Positions 22,890 through 31,991 of a stretch of DNA of 55,715 nt are shown one piece after another. The stretch's first letter is position 1, and each line of letters starts with the position of its first letter. Made by a program: the position numbers and the translations under genes. The notes below the pieces were generated by a model. That model worked only from the letters and a program-made list of their open reading frames with translations. It was not told the DNA's origin and did no database searches. Source of the DNA: a virus. The stretch spans positions 1-55,715 of the IMG/VR virus record IMGVR_UViG_3300020193_000027. One strand, given 5' to 3'.

Positions 22890-24604
22890 AAGCCAGCTAT
22901 CTCATCCATGCTCTGGGCAAGGCAGACTTCATCGATCTCAACGGCCCCCGACACCTGGACCTCCCACACCTGAGCCAGCTTTGCAGGAAGACGCATCACA
23001 GGCTCACGTAATGATCCGGTCATAGCGCCGTTTGGTACGGTAACGGTCTGGGTGTAAGTGTTGTTTGCAAACGACAAACTGTAGTGGGCGATCAACGTAC
23101 CGTCCGCCCAGACCTTCACTGCAACCGGGTAAGCCTGAGCGTGCACGGACACCCAGCTCATGCTGGTTGGCTTCGGCAGAACGAGCTGCTTAGACTTCCA
23201 GGTGAGAGTGCGTTTTGTGCTACTGCCACGGTACTTGGCAATTTTGTTGTTGACGATTAGGTAAAGCTCACCGTCCTTCGGATTCATGTACCCGCCGCGT
23301 ACCGCGTTAGCCGTGGTCAGTGTCGAGAGGGCTGCTTCCTCGGCCCGTGGATCGTATACAAAGCCCTTGTTGACCCCGCCCTCAGTCCAGAACGCCACGT
23401 AGGTGTTCTCGTGCCTAAAGGCACGGTAGGAGGTCGGAGCGAAGATGTCAGACCACTGCCTGGACGAGATCAACCCTTCGGTGACCACGCGCCCATCACC
23501 ACTGCTCACGGCGCACAAACCGTCTGGTCCTGCGTAAAACAGGACCAACCCCATGTCGACCACGCTGTTCACGTTGACACAGGCCTGTGGCAGGTCAACA
23601 CGAATCGCGGTCATCGCACTGGGGTCAGTTCCCGTGATGAAGTAGGGGGTGCCGTTGGTCAGAGCGACAACACCGTTGGCCACGGCCCCGATGGCCACGA
23701 TGTCCTCCTCGACCGTGATCCGGTAATCCACCGGCCAGGCATGCGGGAGGAACGGTTCACTGACACAGAACCGTTTACCGGTGAACCCGGCAAACACGCC
23801 GTTTGCCACGGCTATCAGACCCTTCATCGGGCCGTCCGGGTACAGCGAGACGTTGTCGTCCGGGGGGCCAATCCAGGTCCCGCTTGGGAGCACTTCCCCA
23901 AGACCTGCTGACGGGGTCGTGTCGGCGTAGGTGGTAGTAGCCAAAGACACTTGGGCCAGGAACTGAAACGCCGTATTCGTGGAGCCGGTATTGGACCGGT
24001 AGATACGCTTTAACGAACCGTTGCCGAAGTTGTAGTTGCCACTCGGCAGCTGGTTGGCGGGCATCGTAATCGTGACCGTCTCGGTGTCCGTGCGCTCAAT
24101 CGGCGCGGTAGCCGGGCTCGGAGGCCCTTCCTCGCCGAAGGCTGTTACGAAGGTGTAGACATAAGAGACATCGTCTGGAGTCTGATTCGGGTCTGCCGTA
24201 CCGGTTTTAACTATGGTCGGCGCGTCGGCAGGGGCCGGAACCCCCAGGCGATAACTGTTGGCCGGGTACCCGGCGTTGCCAGATATAAGCGTACTGACCG
24301 TGCCGTAGCGCGGGTAGTCGTCGCCAGTAAAGTACAGGCGTGCCAGGGTGTCCCCTGGAATGGGACCAGGTACGGCCTTGACGCCGTCCTCGTCCCACTC
24401 AAGCCAGTTGGTATCTCGATAGTAGTAGATCGACCGGCGAAGCCCACTCTGTAGGGTGTAGACCTCGGTGTCGTTCGTAGTCGGAGTCAGTCGCCCGGAT
24501 TCAAAATCAATATTCTCAGCGGTCTGAGCAAACTGGTCATTTAAGAGGCGGGGGGATACGCCCGGTGCAATTCCGCTAAACCGGTCGCGTTTAAAGTAAG
24601 CCAT
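22886..24604 (-). CDS. Virion tail protein (572 aa), possibly nozzle/hub
   Basis: The N-terminus FSGIAPGVSPRLLNDQFAQ followed by AENIDFESGRLTP is typical of large beta-rich podovirus tail proteins that prepare or close the head-tail channel. Central repeats of beta segments (RIYRSNTGSTNTAFQFLAQV) suggest a propeller-like or beta-sandwich fold. I consider T7 gp12-like or P22 gp10-like roles possible but cannot separate them. The stop overlaps the tail-tip gene start. Confidence 0.65.
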   Translation of the reverse strand: MAYFKRDRFSGIAPGVSPRLLNDQFAQTAENIDFESGRLTPTTNDTEVYTLQSGLRRSIYYYRDTNWLEWDEDGVKAVPGPIPGDTLARLYFTGDDYPRYGTVSTLISGNAGYPANSYRLGVPAPADAPTIVKTGTADPNQTPDDVSYVYTFVTAFGEEGPPSPATAPIERTDTETVTITMPANQLPSGNYNFGNGSLKRIYRSNTGSTNTAFQFLAQVSLATTTYADTTPSAGLGEVLPSGTWIGPPDDNVSLYPDGPMKGLIAVANGVFAGFTGKRFCVSEPFLPHAWPVDYRITVEEDIVAIGAVANGVVALTNGTPYFITGTDPSAMTAIRVDLPQACVNVNSVVDMGLVLFYAGPDGLCAVSSGDGRVVTEGLISSRQWSDIFAPTSYRAFRHENTYVAFWTEGGVNKGFVYDPRAEEAALSTLTTANAVRGGYMNPKDGELYLIVNNKIAKYRGSSTKRTLTWKSKQLVLPKPTSMSWVSVHAQAYPVAVKVWADGTLIAHYSLSFANNTYTQTVTVPNGAMTGSLREPVMRLPAKLAQVWEVQVSGAVEIDEVCLAQSMDEIAGL

Positions 24605-24611
24605 GCGTACC

Positions 24612-24869
24612 TCATTTTAGTAGCAAGGTAGCAAGGATACCCGCCATGCTACAGATCAGTGTGAACCCAATCACGATTCCCCAGTGGTTAATATTCTCGA
24701 TACCATCTTCTATCTTCTCTAACCGTCCATCGATGTTTTTAGACCGTTCTTCACACATCGCTTCATGGGCAGCGAGCTTAGAAGCGACCGCCCAGTACCG
24801 TTCGTCGGTAGGGGGTGAGCTTTCCAAGTAACGCTGATCAGCTGATCCGGCAGAGGAAGTGATATCCAT
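24612..24869 (-). CDS. Small coil + C-terminal TM protein (85 aa), XhlA-like
   Basis: The N-terminal half is charged and helical (ERSKNIDGRLEKIEDGIENI) and residues about 62-84 form one transmembrane helix (WGIVIGFTLICSMAGILATL). This matches XhlA/hemolysin-type proteins linked to lysis, or a tail-associated membrane peptide. It is not beside the main holin-lysozyme pair, so an auxiliary lysis role is only a possibility. Confidence 0.65.
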   Translation of the reverse strand: MDITSSAGSADQRYLESSPPTDERYWAVASKLAAHEAMCEERSKNIDGRLEKIEDGIENINHWGIVIGFTLICSMAGILATLLLK

Positions 24870-24897
24870 TATGTTACCAAAGCTAATATTTGCAACA

Positions 24898-24925
24898 AAG
24901 CCCCGCCCCCATTGGGACGGGGCTT
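24898..24925 (-). terminator. Leftward terminator
   Basis: The stem AAGCCCCG/CGGGGCTT lies between the 54-aa and 85-aa genes. On the leftward transcript it is followed by TTTGTTGC. It would partly reduce expression of the tail genes downstream. Confidence 0.7.
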
Positions 24926-24932
24926 ACCTGGT

Positions 24933-25097
24933 CTAATTGACCTTATTATCACCCTCCACCGGCGGCGGTGGCAGCTGACCCTGCGCCTGCTGCTGAAGCT
25001 TGTTGATCAAGCTAGCCACAGCCTCAAAGGGTTGCTTGGCAAGCGCTGCGATTAACAAGTTGCCTTCTTCCATCGTTACTTCAAACTTGAGGTTCAT
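24933..25097 (-). CDS. Small hypothetical protein (54 aa)
   Basis: ATG 25097 is chosen because AAAAGGTATCCT precedes it; the frame extends upstream to 25121. The product begins MNLKFEVTMEEGNLLIAALA, has a helical middle and a Pro-rich, acidic tail. I recognise no function. It lies just before a leftward terminator. Confidence 0.65.
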   Translation of the reverse strand: MNLKFEVTMEEGNLLIAALAKQPFEAVASLINKLQQQAQGQLPPPPVEGDNKVN

Positions 25098-25171
25098 AGG
25101 ATACCTTTTGATGTTGTACAACGCCCCATAGTATTACTCTGCGGCAGCAGAATACCAAGGGGGAATGCTAG

Positions 25172-25333
25172 TTATGGATTCAGAATTTCGGAAAAATCTT
25201 CTTTGTCTGCGTCTTGCGCTTCAGAGGGCAACCCTCTAACACGGCTGCTCTCTGTTGGTGGCACCCTCTGCGGCACAGGAAAAGACGACGGGTCTAATAA
25301 ATCTACTTCCGGTGGGTGTTCTGTGTTACTCAT
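25172..25333 (-). CDS. Possible small acidic protein (53 aa)
   Basis: A leftward frame from ATG 25333 to 25172 encodes a Pro/Glu/Asp-rich, probably disordered peptide (MSNTEHPPEVDLLDPSSFPV). It fills the gap between the adhesin gene and the 54-aa gene and starts 12 bases after the adhesin stop. The ribosome-binding site (TTGGTGA) is weak. Confidence 0.5.
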   Translation of the reverse strand: MSNTEHPPEVDLLDPSSFPVPQRVPPTESSRVRGLPSEAQDADKEDFSEILNP

Positions 25334-25345
25334 AGTTATCACCAA

Positions 25346-26695
25346 TTAAGCAAGAATTACAACGACTCGTCCACCAAACCCGTTGTTGCCGGATTTATTT
25401 GGGTTGCCACCGCCATTATTACCGTATGAGCCGGTGCCACCATATCCCACCGAGCCGGTTGGGTTTATTGGGACATGAGTGACTCCACCGGTTCCGGTTG
25501 ATCCATTGCCGAGATAAACCTTATTTGCCCCGCCACCACCACCTCTACCGGTGTTGCCGTAACCACTCCCTATCGATCGCGATCCGCAAGCTCCCATAAA
25601 TACTCCGCCGCCACCACCAGCAACCCAAGTAAAAGAACTTAAATCTTGATATCCCGCTAATGTGATGTCTTGCTTCACCGTAATTATCAAGTTTCTGGCG
25701 CTAGCTTCTGGCATATATACCAATGACCCAGAGTAATAACCAACCATTCCCCCGGCGGCTCCAGCACCTAGATCTGCGTTGGGACCAACACTTTGCGACC
25801 CGTGCGCTGCACTGCCTCCCGATCCTGCCCCCGCACCTGAACCGCTGATCTGCCCCGTATGATTATTGCCGCTCGAATGCCAACCTCCAGCACCGCCGCC
25901 GCCGGTGCCTCCACCACTATATATGTTTGTAGCCCCGCCGCCGCCGCCGCCACCCGCGCACAAAACAATATTAGAAGACGAAACCCCTAGCAGCTTATTG
26001 TAAGTGCTTAAAGCACTTATGTTGCTGTTGGTCTTCCACGCAAAAGATGCCCCGCCGCCATATCCACCATACCAGAGAGCTGCTGCACCTCGTCCACCAT
26101 GCCCAGCCACAACGTGTATCCAATCGTTCGTGGAAAAATGCCCACTGCTTCTACTCAAAACAGTGGTTGCATAACCCCCTGCTCCGCCCGGACTATTGGC
26201 TGATGTTGCCCACGCCCCGCCAGAGCCGCCACCACCGCCCCAAGCAGTTATTGTGACTGTATTGATATTTGACGTCAGTAAATATGACGCCACAGTAACG
26301 TATGAACTCCAGTACGACAGCGTGGTTTGGTAGCCGGTCGAATTGTCGTATAGCCAGCTTGCATTATCTGCAGGAACTTCAGTTGCCGGGGGTGCCCAAC
26401 CAGAAGATGGAGGTGTGCGGCGTACAGAGTAATCGGGACCAGTCGACATATTCCCAGTAAACAGCACGGAAGTATTATTAGTGGTGTAGGTGCCTGTCGG
26501 AGTCGCGTTCGCCGTGCCGTAAAAGTTTTGAATACTGATCGTCCCGCTGCTGGGCACAGCACCGTAGGTGCCTGAAGTGCCGGAAAGCACCAGCGCGCCG
26601 CTTGCGTAATACTCGCTCAAAGAGTGCGGGGTCGAGCCGCCGAACTCTCCGGCGATGTCGTTCATGCTCAGTGCCCCAGACGATGGCAACGGCAT
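25346..26695 (-). CDS. Glycine-rich tail adhesin (449 aa)
   Basis: The N-terminal 75 residues contain phage structural motifs (LPSSGALSMNDIAGEFGG, SGTISIQNFYGTAN) common in fibre-tip proteins. From about residue 155 onward the chain is packed with Gly runs (GGGGGSGGAW, CAGGGGGGGATN, AGGGGGVFMG), like the polyglycine-II lattice of T4-like gp38 adhesins. Those loops contact host receptors. The gene starts 33 bases after an assembly-like gene and lies next to the S74 fibre. It is likely a variable host-range determinant. Confidence 0.75.
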   Translation of the reverse strand: MPLPSSGALSMNDIAGEFGGSTPHSLSEYYASGALVLSGTSGTYGAVPSSGTISIQNFYGTANATPTGTYTTNNTSVLFTGNMSTGPDYSVRRTPPSSGWAPPATEVPADNASWLYDNSTGYQTTLSYWSSYVTVASYLLTSNINTVTITAWGGGGGSGGAWATSANSPGGAGGYATTVLSRSSGHFSTNDWIHVVAGHGGRGAAALWYGGYGGGASFAWKTNSNISALSTYNKLLGVSSSNIVLCAGGGGGGGATNIYSGGGTGGGGAGGWHSSGNNHTGQISGSGAGAGSGGSAAHGSQSVGPNADLGAGAAGGMVGYYSGSLVYMPEASARNLIITVKQDITLAGYQDLSSFTWVAGGGGGVFMGACGSRSIGSGYGNTGRGGGGGANKVYLGNGSTGTGGVTHVPINPTGSVGYGGTGSYGNNGGGNPNKSGNNGFGGRVVVILA

Positions 26696-26727
26696 CAGTG
26701 CGCTCCCTTTAGTGCGGCGACTTTAGG

Positions 26728-27114
26728 TCAGACAGAATCAGTCGGAGGAGTCGGAGGAGCCGGATCGGTCGGAGTCATCGGAGCAGCTTCAACAACTGGT
26801 TGCCACGGTAACCGCTTGTTCTCTAAAACAAGCTTCGACTTCTCTTTTTCCACGACCATTGCAACGTGATCTTTTATTGCGTTCGTAGTTGTGAGGTTCT
26901 CGACCCACCCTATGATCTGCGCTTCAGTCAACTGATCAAAAGCCGTGAAGTTATTCGGGTCAGCATCTGCCAACTCGCAACTTGTCGGCAAACTAAACTT
27001 TGCCCCGTCGTCTTCGCCGATAACGGTGAAGTTCACTTGTTTAATAACATCGGTCAAGTTTCCCTGCGATGCAGACATCGCATTGTTCACTTGATATGAA
27101 AACTCAATAGCCAT
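26728..27114 (-). CDS. Tail-fibre-associated hypothetical protein (128 aa)
   Basis: The protein starts MAIEFSYQVNNAMSASQGNL, has beta-strand character (VNFTVIGEDDGAKFSLP), a helix and a Pro/Thr-rich C-terminal tail (MTPTDPAPPTPPTD). It lies between the fibre and adhesin genes. By location it may join or fold the fibre, but no chaperone family is recognised. Confidence 0.65.
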   Translation of the reverse strand: MAIEFSYQVNNAMSASQGNLTDVIKQVNFTVIGEDDGAKFSLPTSCELADADPNNFTAFDQLTEAQIIGWVENLTTTNAIKDHVAMVVEKEKSKLVLENKRLPWQPVVEAAPMTPTDPAPPTPPTDSV

Positions 27115-27128
27115 TGCCGTCTCCTAAG

Positions 27129-30100
27129 TTAATGAACTTTTTTGCTGACAGATTCAATCAGCGCCCGAAGTAAACCAATCTCTTCTTTTAACATTACAAT
27201 CTCTTCTTCGTGAATGTTTACGCCCTCTACAAGTAGCGGCGTGATCTTGTCGTAGTTGATCGTTAGGTAATCAAGTTCATCTTGAGTACCGTCTGGATTA
27301 ACTTTGTTTGCAGACTTGTTAACAACTACCGCGTCGGGCAACACTTTTTCAACGTGTTGAGCAATCAATCCGACCTCTTCTTTTCCGACCGCAATAGGTA
27401 AATTGTACTGCTCGACCTTTTCGTTCCAATTAAATCGGTGTGCGCGGAACTGTCGGAGAATATCTAAGGCTTCACGATTGACTCGTCTGATATTTGTCTT
27501 GAGTCTTTCGTCAGACCAGTACGCGGTGACGTTGCCGGGGAAATAGCCGTTTCCGCCTTCGACATAGAATCCCCACCCGCCGCCCACGTTACGATGAAAT
27601 CCGTATGTGCCGTCATTCATCATTAACGAGCTGTTGCCCTCGAATTCAATTCCTCTCCATCCGTTACGACTGCCGTCTATTCGCCACGACCCATACGATC
27701 CGTTGTTCGGATAGAAATGCGCGTTGTTAGTACTCGAGTAAAAACCGTAGTGACCGCCTAGATGCACCCAACTGTTAAAGTTTCCGTAGTTGCTACCACC
27801 TTTTGTGATCTCAAATCCATTGTCGAGCCGCAAGTACCCCGCGTTGAAAAGCGCGTTTCCATTCAGGTAAACGGTGCCGTAAAGCCAGTTGGTGCCGGTG
27901 CTGTATACGCCAGCGGGGGCGTAAATTGCCTCGCCGGTTCCAGCGACGTTGCCATTGCCACGATAGGCGTAGGAAGTGACGTTTCCGTCAGAATACACAG
28001 CTGAGTGCCGCGTCGTTGCGCCGTTTGTCGTGAAGTTAAGATAAGTTCCGTCCCAATACATCCCACGACGACCGCCCCACGTATTGTCGCCGGATAACGA
28101 CCAGAACCCGTTGTTCTCGCCAGCGACGTAGGCTCCGTCGATCAGAACGCCAACCTGCCCAGCGTTCGGCAAGCCGTTTCCAAGCACAAACTCGCCGCCG
28201 CCGACGTGTACGCCATACGCCCGATATCCGGGCATCCCAGATCCGTACCAGCCGCCGCCAAGCGGGAGGGTGTAGGAGGTGTAGTTGCCAGCGTGGAGGA
28301 CTTGGTTACCGCCCTGCTGAAGCCCTTGTGGAAAATTGGCGACGCCGTTCGTTCCGATGTCAACCGCGTTCGTGCCACCATCACCACCGACATCAATGCG
28401 AAGTCCAGCGCCGATAGACTTGATAGAGCTGTAGTTGTAGTTCGTACCATCTGGTGGCGTGAGATGTAACATCCGCGTTGCGGCGTTGTCCCAGATTTCA
28501 ATCGTTGAACGCCACGAACCGGCATAGCTGCCGAAGGATGCCGGGTTGCTGCCGGACGGGCCGATGCGGAGTGCGCGTGCAGCTGATCCAGAGCTGCTGG
28601 TGCCGACGTAGATAGCGCCGGTAAGCGTGCCACCGGTCAGCGGCAGGGCGTAGCTGCCGAAGTTGCCGGCGTGTAGCATGACTCTCTCAGTACCGCCACC
28701 ATGCGTTCCGGTATATATGTAGGCGGCATCAGCAATTACTCTAAATCTCCAACCGTAACTATTGGCATGGAATCCACAAGTGTCGGCATTAACCATCAGC
28801 GAGGTATTACCAGCGCCGCTGTCAAACTCAAGTCCGACCCAACCATTTCGGCTACCGGCAATACGCCAAGAGCCATAACTGCCGTTATTCGGGTAAAAAT
28901 GTGCGCCGTTATGCGGAGAATACAAGCCGCTGTGATTTCCGAACTCAATCCATTCGTTCGAGTAGTTTCGCCCGCTGGTTGTCCAGCCGGGAGAGATAGT
29001 GAGGCGACCCGACATCGTCCCGCCGCCAAGCGGAACGGCGTAGCTGCTGAAGTTGCTGCTATCGAGAACCGTGCGCCATGACTGCCATGTACCGTTGTTC
29101 TTGCCGCGCAAAGCGATCTGCCCGGACCGATAGTCGGCTGCGATCTGATGCTGCCAACTTGTACTGTACATTTGTGAGTACAGGGCACCGTCGGTTGAGT
29201 TTCCAGAAAAGTTTGGAACACCGGCGGTGTAATAAGTAATTCCGTTGCTTTCAATAGTGTCGGCGTTGACACTAGAGTTTGATCCGGTGTTTCTAAAGCC
29301 CCATCCGTCGATCTGGTCAGCACTTGTCGCCGTCGCCGCGTTGCCCGTGATGTTGATGCCCCATGTGCCGCTCGCGCCGCTGCCGGTAAGCGAGGGGCTG
29401 TACGAGGTGTAGTTGCCGGCGTGGAGGACTGTATTACCGCTCCAGTTAATACCCGATCTCGTGATGCGAGCCACTTCCAAATAGGTTCCCGGTTCCGATG
29501 ACTTAAAGAACCATCCGGTAGAGTCGCCTGCCTGTGCGTATTCGACAAAACACATTTGATGTCCGGGTGTGTAAGTCGGAGTACTGGTAGAGCCGGTAAT
29601 ATTGGCGCGGAACGTCGTCAAATGGTTGAAGTTCGGATATCCGCGTATCAATCCATAGGTATTAACACCGCCAGTATTCAGTAATAAATCAGCGTTATTT
29701 ATTGTAAGCGCACCAGTCAGCGTCCCGCCGCTTAGAGGTAGAGCGTAGCTGCCGAAGTTGCTTGAATCGAGGATTGGCTTCCAAGACGTCCACACATTGC
29801 CCGATTGATCAACGGACCGGACGTGGAGACTTGTGCCTCCGTAGTTGGTCCCATGCCCCATGTAAAGCTGAAAGTTTCCGCCGGGGTCAGCCGGGACTCT
29901 TCCCATCACACTTAAAACGACGCCGTAGTGCGGGAACCCCTGACCGGCAGAAACAAACGACGTTTCCACACCGGAGTTATAGCCAGATGGTAGGGTTGCG
30001 TTGCTCCATTGATACGCAGGGACTCTGTCGATCCACTTGGAATATCCGGTGACGTTAATACCCCAAGTACCACTAGCTCCCGAGCCAGTTAGCGATGGGG

Positions 30101-31457
30101 CGTAGCTGTTGTAGTTACCGGCGTGCAAAGCGAACTGGCTATCGATGCGGATTCCGCTACCGTCACGAACATCAATCGTATTTGATGTGTACCCTGCGCG
30201 ATGAAACGCGATCGCGACGGTTCCCGCGTCTGTGTTTTTTATCTCAAGCTGACTGTTGTTCCACGATGGGGTGGTTGACCCGATGTTCCCGCCAACAGCG
30301 TTAAGGGACGACCGACTCTGATTGCCGATTGACATATTAGGAGCCGTCAACTCACTCGTATGAGTTCCGGGGTGGCTTCCCGTTATGTTGATCCCCCAAG
30401 TTCCACTCGCGCCGCTGCCAGTCAACGACGGGCTGTAGGAGGTGTAGTTACCAGCGTGGAGAATTACATGGTTGGACGTTGTCGCGTAGTTATTTGCACT
30501 TTGCAAATAAGTCGCGCTGTAGCTCTCACCTATTTGAAGTTGTGCGCCGTTCGTGCTGCCCTCCATTGCACGATAGCCGCTAAAATAGAGTCGATTGTTC
30601 CCGCCAGTAAAATAAAGCCCATTGCCGTTGCCCGAAATCGTCGCGCTGCCAGTCAGCGTCCCGCCAGACAGCGGCAGCGCGTAGCTGTTGTAGTTTCCAC
30701 TATGGATGACCGTGTCGCCGTTCCAGTAGAGGATGCCGTTGGTACGCATCTCAAGGAACTTGCCGACGTTACCGCTGATGTGAAACGCAATGCCGGTGGC
30801 GGTGTTGCCATACGACTCTGTCCAAAGAGCAGCCGTCGTATAGTCGCCAGCGGTTTGGTTTTTCTGGAAGCGACCTGTCGTCCCGGTAAGAGTGCCGGTA
30901 AGCGTCCCGCCGCTTAACGGGAGATAGCTCGACAGCGACGAGCTTGTGATATAGCCGCTCGGGTTGCTGCTGTTGTACGGCGTGAAGCCAAGTGCAGTCG
31001 TAACATCGCTCGAAGCAAGTGACGAGCCGGTGGTGACTCGACCCTTCGCGTCAACCGTCACCTTCGTGTAGGTGCCAGCGGTCGCTCCGCTGTTTGCAAG
31101 CGTCAAAGCGGTACTTGATCCAGTATTGCCTGAGCCTGTGACATCACCGGTAAAAGTCAACGAGCCAGACGGAATCGAAACGGCTGAAGTTGAAACGGTC
31201 GTAAGCCGACCCTTTGCATCAACCGTAATTACAGGAATGGCGCTTGCCGAACCGTAAGACCCCGCCGTCACACCGGAATTTGCAAGCGTAACCGCAATAG
31301 CAGTCTCACCGGAGCCAGTCGCGTCACCGCTAAGAGTGACTGTCTGATTTCCGGTGAGCTTCTGACCAAGCTCTGAGTTGATGTTCGTAAAGTTTGCATC
31401 AACTTCAGTGTTGGTCAGCGGAGACCCTTTGCCAGCCCGAGTAGTAATCGTTGCCAT
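27129..31457 (-). CDS. Large tail fibre with S74 intramolecular chaperone (1,442 aa)
   Basis: The shaft is made of repeated modules: YALPLSGGTLTGALTI, HAGNYTSYSPSLTGSGASGT and WGINITG occur many times, with VTVDAKGRVTTG near the start. The C-terminal about 125 residues, beginning YWSDERLKTNIRRVNREAL and including GLIAQHVEKVLPDAVV, are a peptidase S74/endosialidase-type chaperone. In that family the Ser of S-D-x-R-L-K and the Lys form a dyad that self-cleaves after trimer folding, so cleavage is expected near residue 1,315. This is the main receptor fibre. Confidence 0.9.
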   Translation of the reverse strand: MATITTRAGKGSPLTNTEVDANFTNINSELGQKLTGNQTVTLSGDATGSGETAIAVTLANSGVTAGSYGSASAIPVITVDAKGRLTTVSTSAVSIPSGSLTFTGDVTGSGNTGSSTALTLANSGATAGTYTKVTVDAKGRVTTGSSLASSDVTTALGFTPYNSSNPSGYITSSSLSSYLPLSGGTLTGTLTGTTGRFQKNQTAGDYTTAALWTESYGNTATGIAFHISGNVGKFLEMRTNGILYWNGDTVIHSGNYNSYALPLSGGTLTGSATISGNGNGLYFTGGNNRLYFSGYRAMEGSTNGAQLQIGESYSATYLQSANNYATTSNHVILHAGNYTSYSPSLTGSGASGTWGINITGSHPGTHTSELTAPNMSIGNQSRSSLNAVGGNIGSTTPSWNNSQLEIKNTDAGTVAIAFHRAGYTSNTIDVRDGSGIRIDSQFALHAGNYNSYAPSLTGSGASGTWGINVTGYSKWIDRVPAYQWSNATLPSGYNSGVETSFVSAGQGFPHYGVVLSVMGRVPADPGGNFQLYMGHGTNYGGTSLHVRSVDQSGNVWTSWKPILDSSNFGSYALPLSGGTLTGALTINNADLLLNTGGVNTYGLIRGYPNFNHLTTFRANITGSTSTPTYTPGHQMCFVEYAQAGDSTGWFFKSSEPGTYLEVARITRSGINWSGNTVLHAGNYTSYSPSLTGSGASGTWGINITGNAATATSADQIDGWGFRNTGSNSSVNADTIESNGITYYTAGVPNFSGNSTDGALYSQMYSTSWQHQIAADYRSGQIALRGKNNGTWQSWRTVLDSSNFSSYAVPLGGGTMSGRLTISPGWTTSGRNYSNEWIEFGNHSGLYSPHNGAHFYPNNGSYGSWRIAGSRNGWVGLEFDSGAGNTSLMVNADTCGFHANSYGWRFRVIADAAYIYTGTHGGGTERVMLHAGNFGSYALPLTGGTLTGAIYVGTSSSGSAARALRIGPSGSNPASFGSYAGSWRSTIEIWDNAATRMLHLTPPDGTNYNYSSIKSIGAGLRIDVGGDGGTNAVDIGTNGVANFPQGLQQGGNQVLHAGNYTSYTLPLGGGWYGSGMPGYRAYGVHVGGGEFVLGNGLPNAGQVGVLIDGAYVAGENNGFWSLSGDNTWGGRRGMYWDGTYLNFTTNGATTRHSAVYSDGNVTSYAYRGNGNVAGTGEAIYAPAGVYSTGTNWLYGTVYLNGNALFNAGYLRLDNGFEITKGGSNYGNFNSWVHLGGHYGFYSSTNNAHFYPNNGSYGSWRIDGSRNGWRGIEFEGNSSLMMNDGTYGFHRNVGGGWGFYVEGGNGYFPGNVTAYWSDERLKTNIRRVNREALDILRQFRAHRFNWNEKVEQYNLPIAVGKEEVGLIAQHVEKVLPDAVVVNKSANKVNPDGTQDELDYLTINYDKITPLLVEGVNIHEEEIVMLKEEIGLLRALIESVSKKVH

Positions 31458-31483
31458 GCTGCTTCCCTAGCGACTAGTGACGG

Positions 31484-31509
31484 AAAGGAAGGGCGTGAGA
31501 GCCACGCCC
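31484..31509 (-). terminator. Leftward terminator before the tail fibre
   Basis: The perfect 7-bp stem GGGCGTG/CACGCCC (31491-31509) is followed on the leftward RNA by TTCCTTTCC. It lies between the 153-aa gene (stop 31515) and the fibre gene start, and would set lower fibre expression. The T run is imperfect. Confidence 0.65.
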
Positions 31510-31514
31510 CGCCA

Positions 31515-31976
31515 TTAGACTGCGGACAGAGTGATTGTCCACGTCACCGTCATCGCATCGTCTGCAGCCTTGTTGACAACTGCGAACGCGGTACGGCAGA
31601 GCATGTCACCAGCAGTCGAGGCGTTGAAAATGCCCGCTTCGGTTACAGCTCCGGTCGCGTCCCCCGCCTCAAACGACGAGACGTACACAACTTGGTTGTT
31701 GTTCGCGCCAGCAATCGTGGTCGAGTCAAGGGCTTCGCGAGCGCCGAGCAAACTGACGAGGTCAGTCTGACCCGCAGCTGCAGCGGTCGTACCGGAGCCG
31801 AGCGCCATGTGCGACATGACGGACTTCGCCGTGCCAACCATGCGGCTGATGATGTACGCAAGACCGGCGTTAACGACAAGGTTATCGACCTCGCGCTGAT
31901 CTTTGATGTTGCCGTCCTTGTCGCGCAGAACGATATTCAGGCGACCCTTTACCTTCAAGTCTTCGAGAGTTTTCAA
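31515..31976 (-). CDS. Virion structural/tail protein (153 aa)
   Basis: The product begins MKTLEDLKVKGRLNIVLRDK and continues with MALGSGTTAAAAGQTDL, ALDSTTI and ending TVTWTITLSAV. That alternation of beta strands and a GxGxT(A)nGQTxL loop is common in phage tail-collar or fibre-connector proteins. It sits between baseplate-type genes and the fibre, with a terminator after it. Exact role is unknown. Confidence 0.7.
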   Translation of the reverse strand: MKTLEDLKVKGRLNIVLRDKDGNIKDQREVDNLVVNAGLAYIISRMVGTAKSVMSHMALGSGTTAAAAGQTDLVSLLGAREALDSTTIAGANNNQVVYVSSFEAGDATGAVTEAGIFNASTAGDMLCRTAFAVVNKAADDAMTVTWTITLSAV

Positions 31977-31991
31977 TTTAAGATCCTCACA

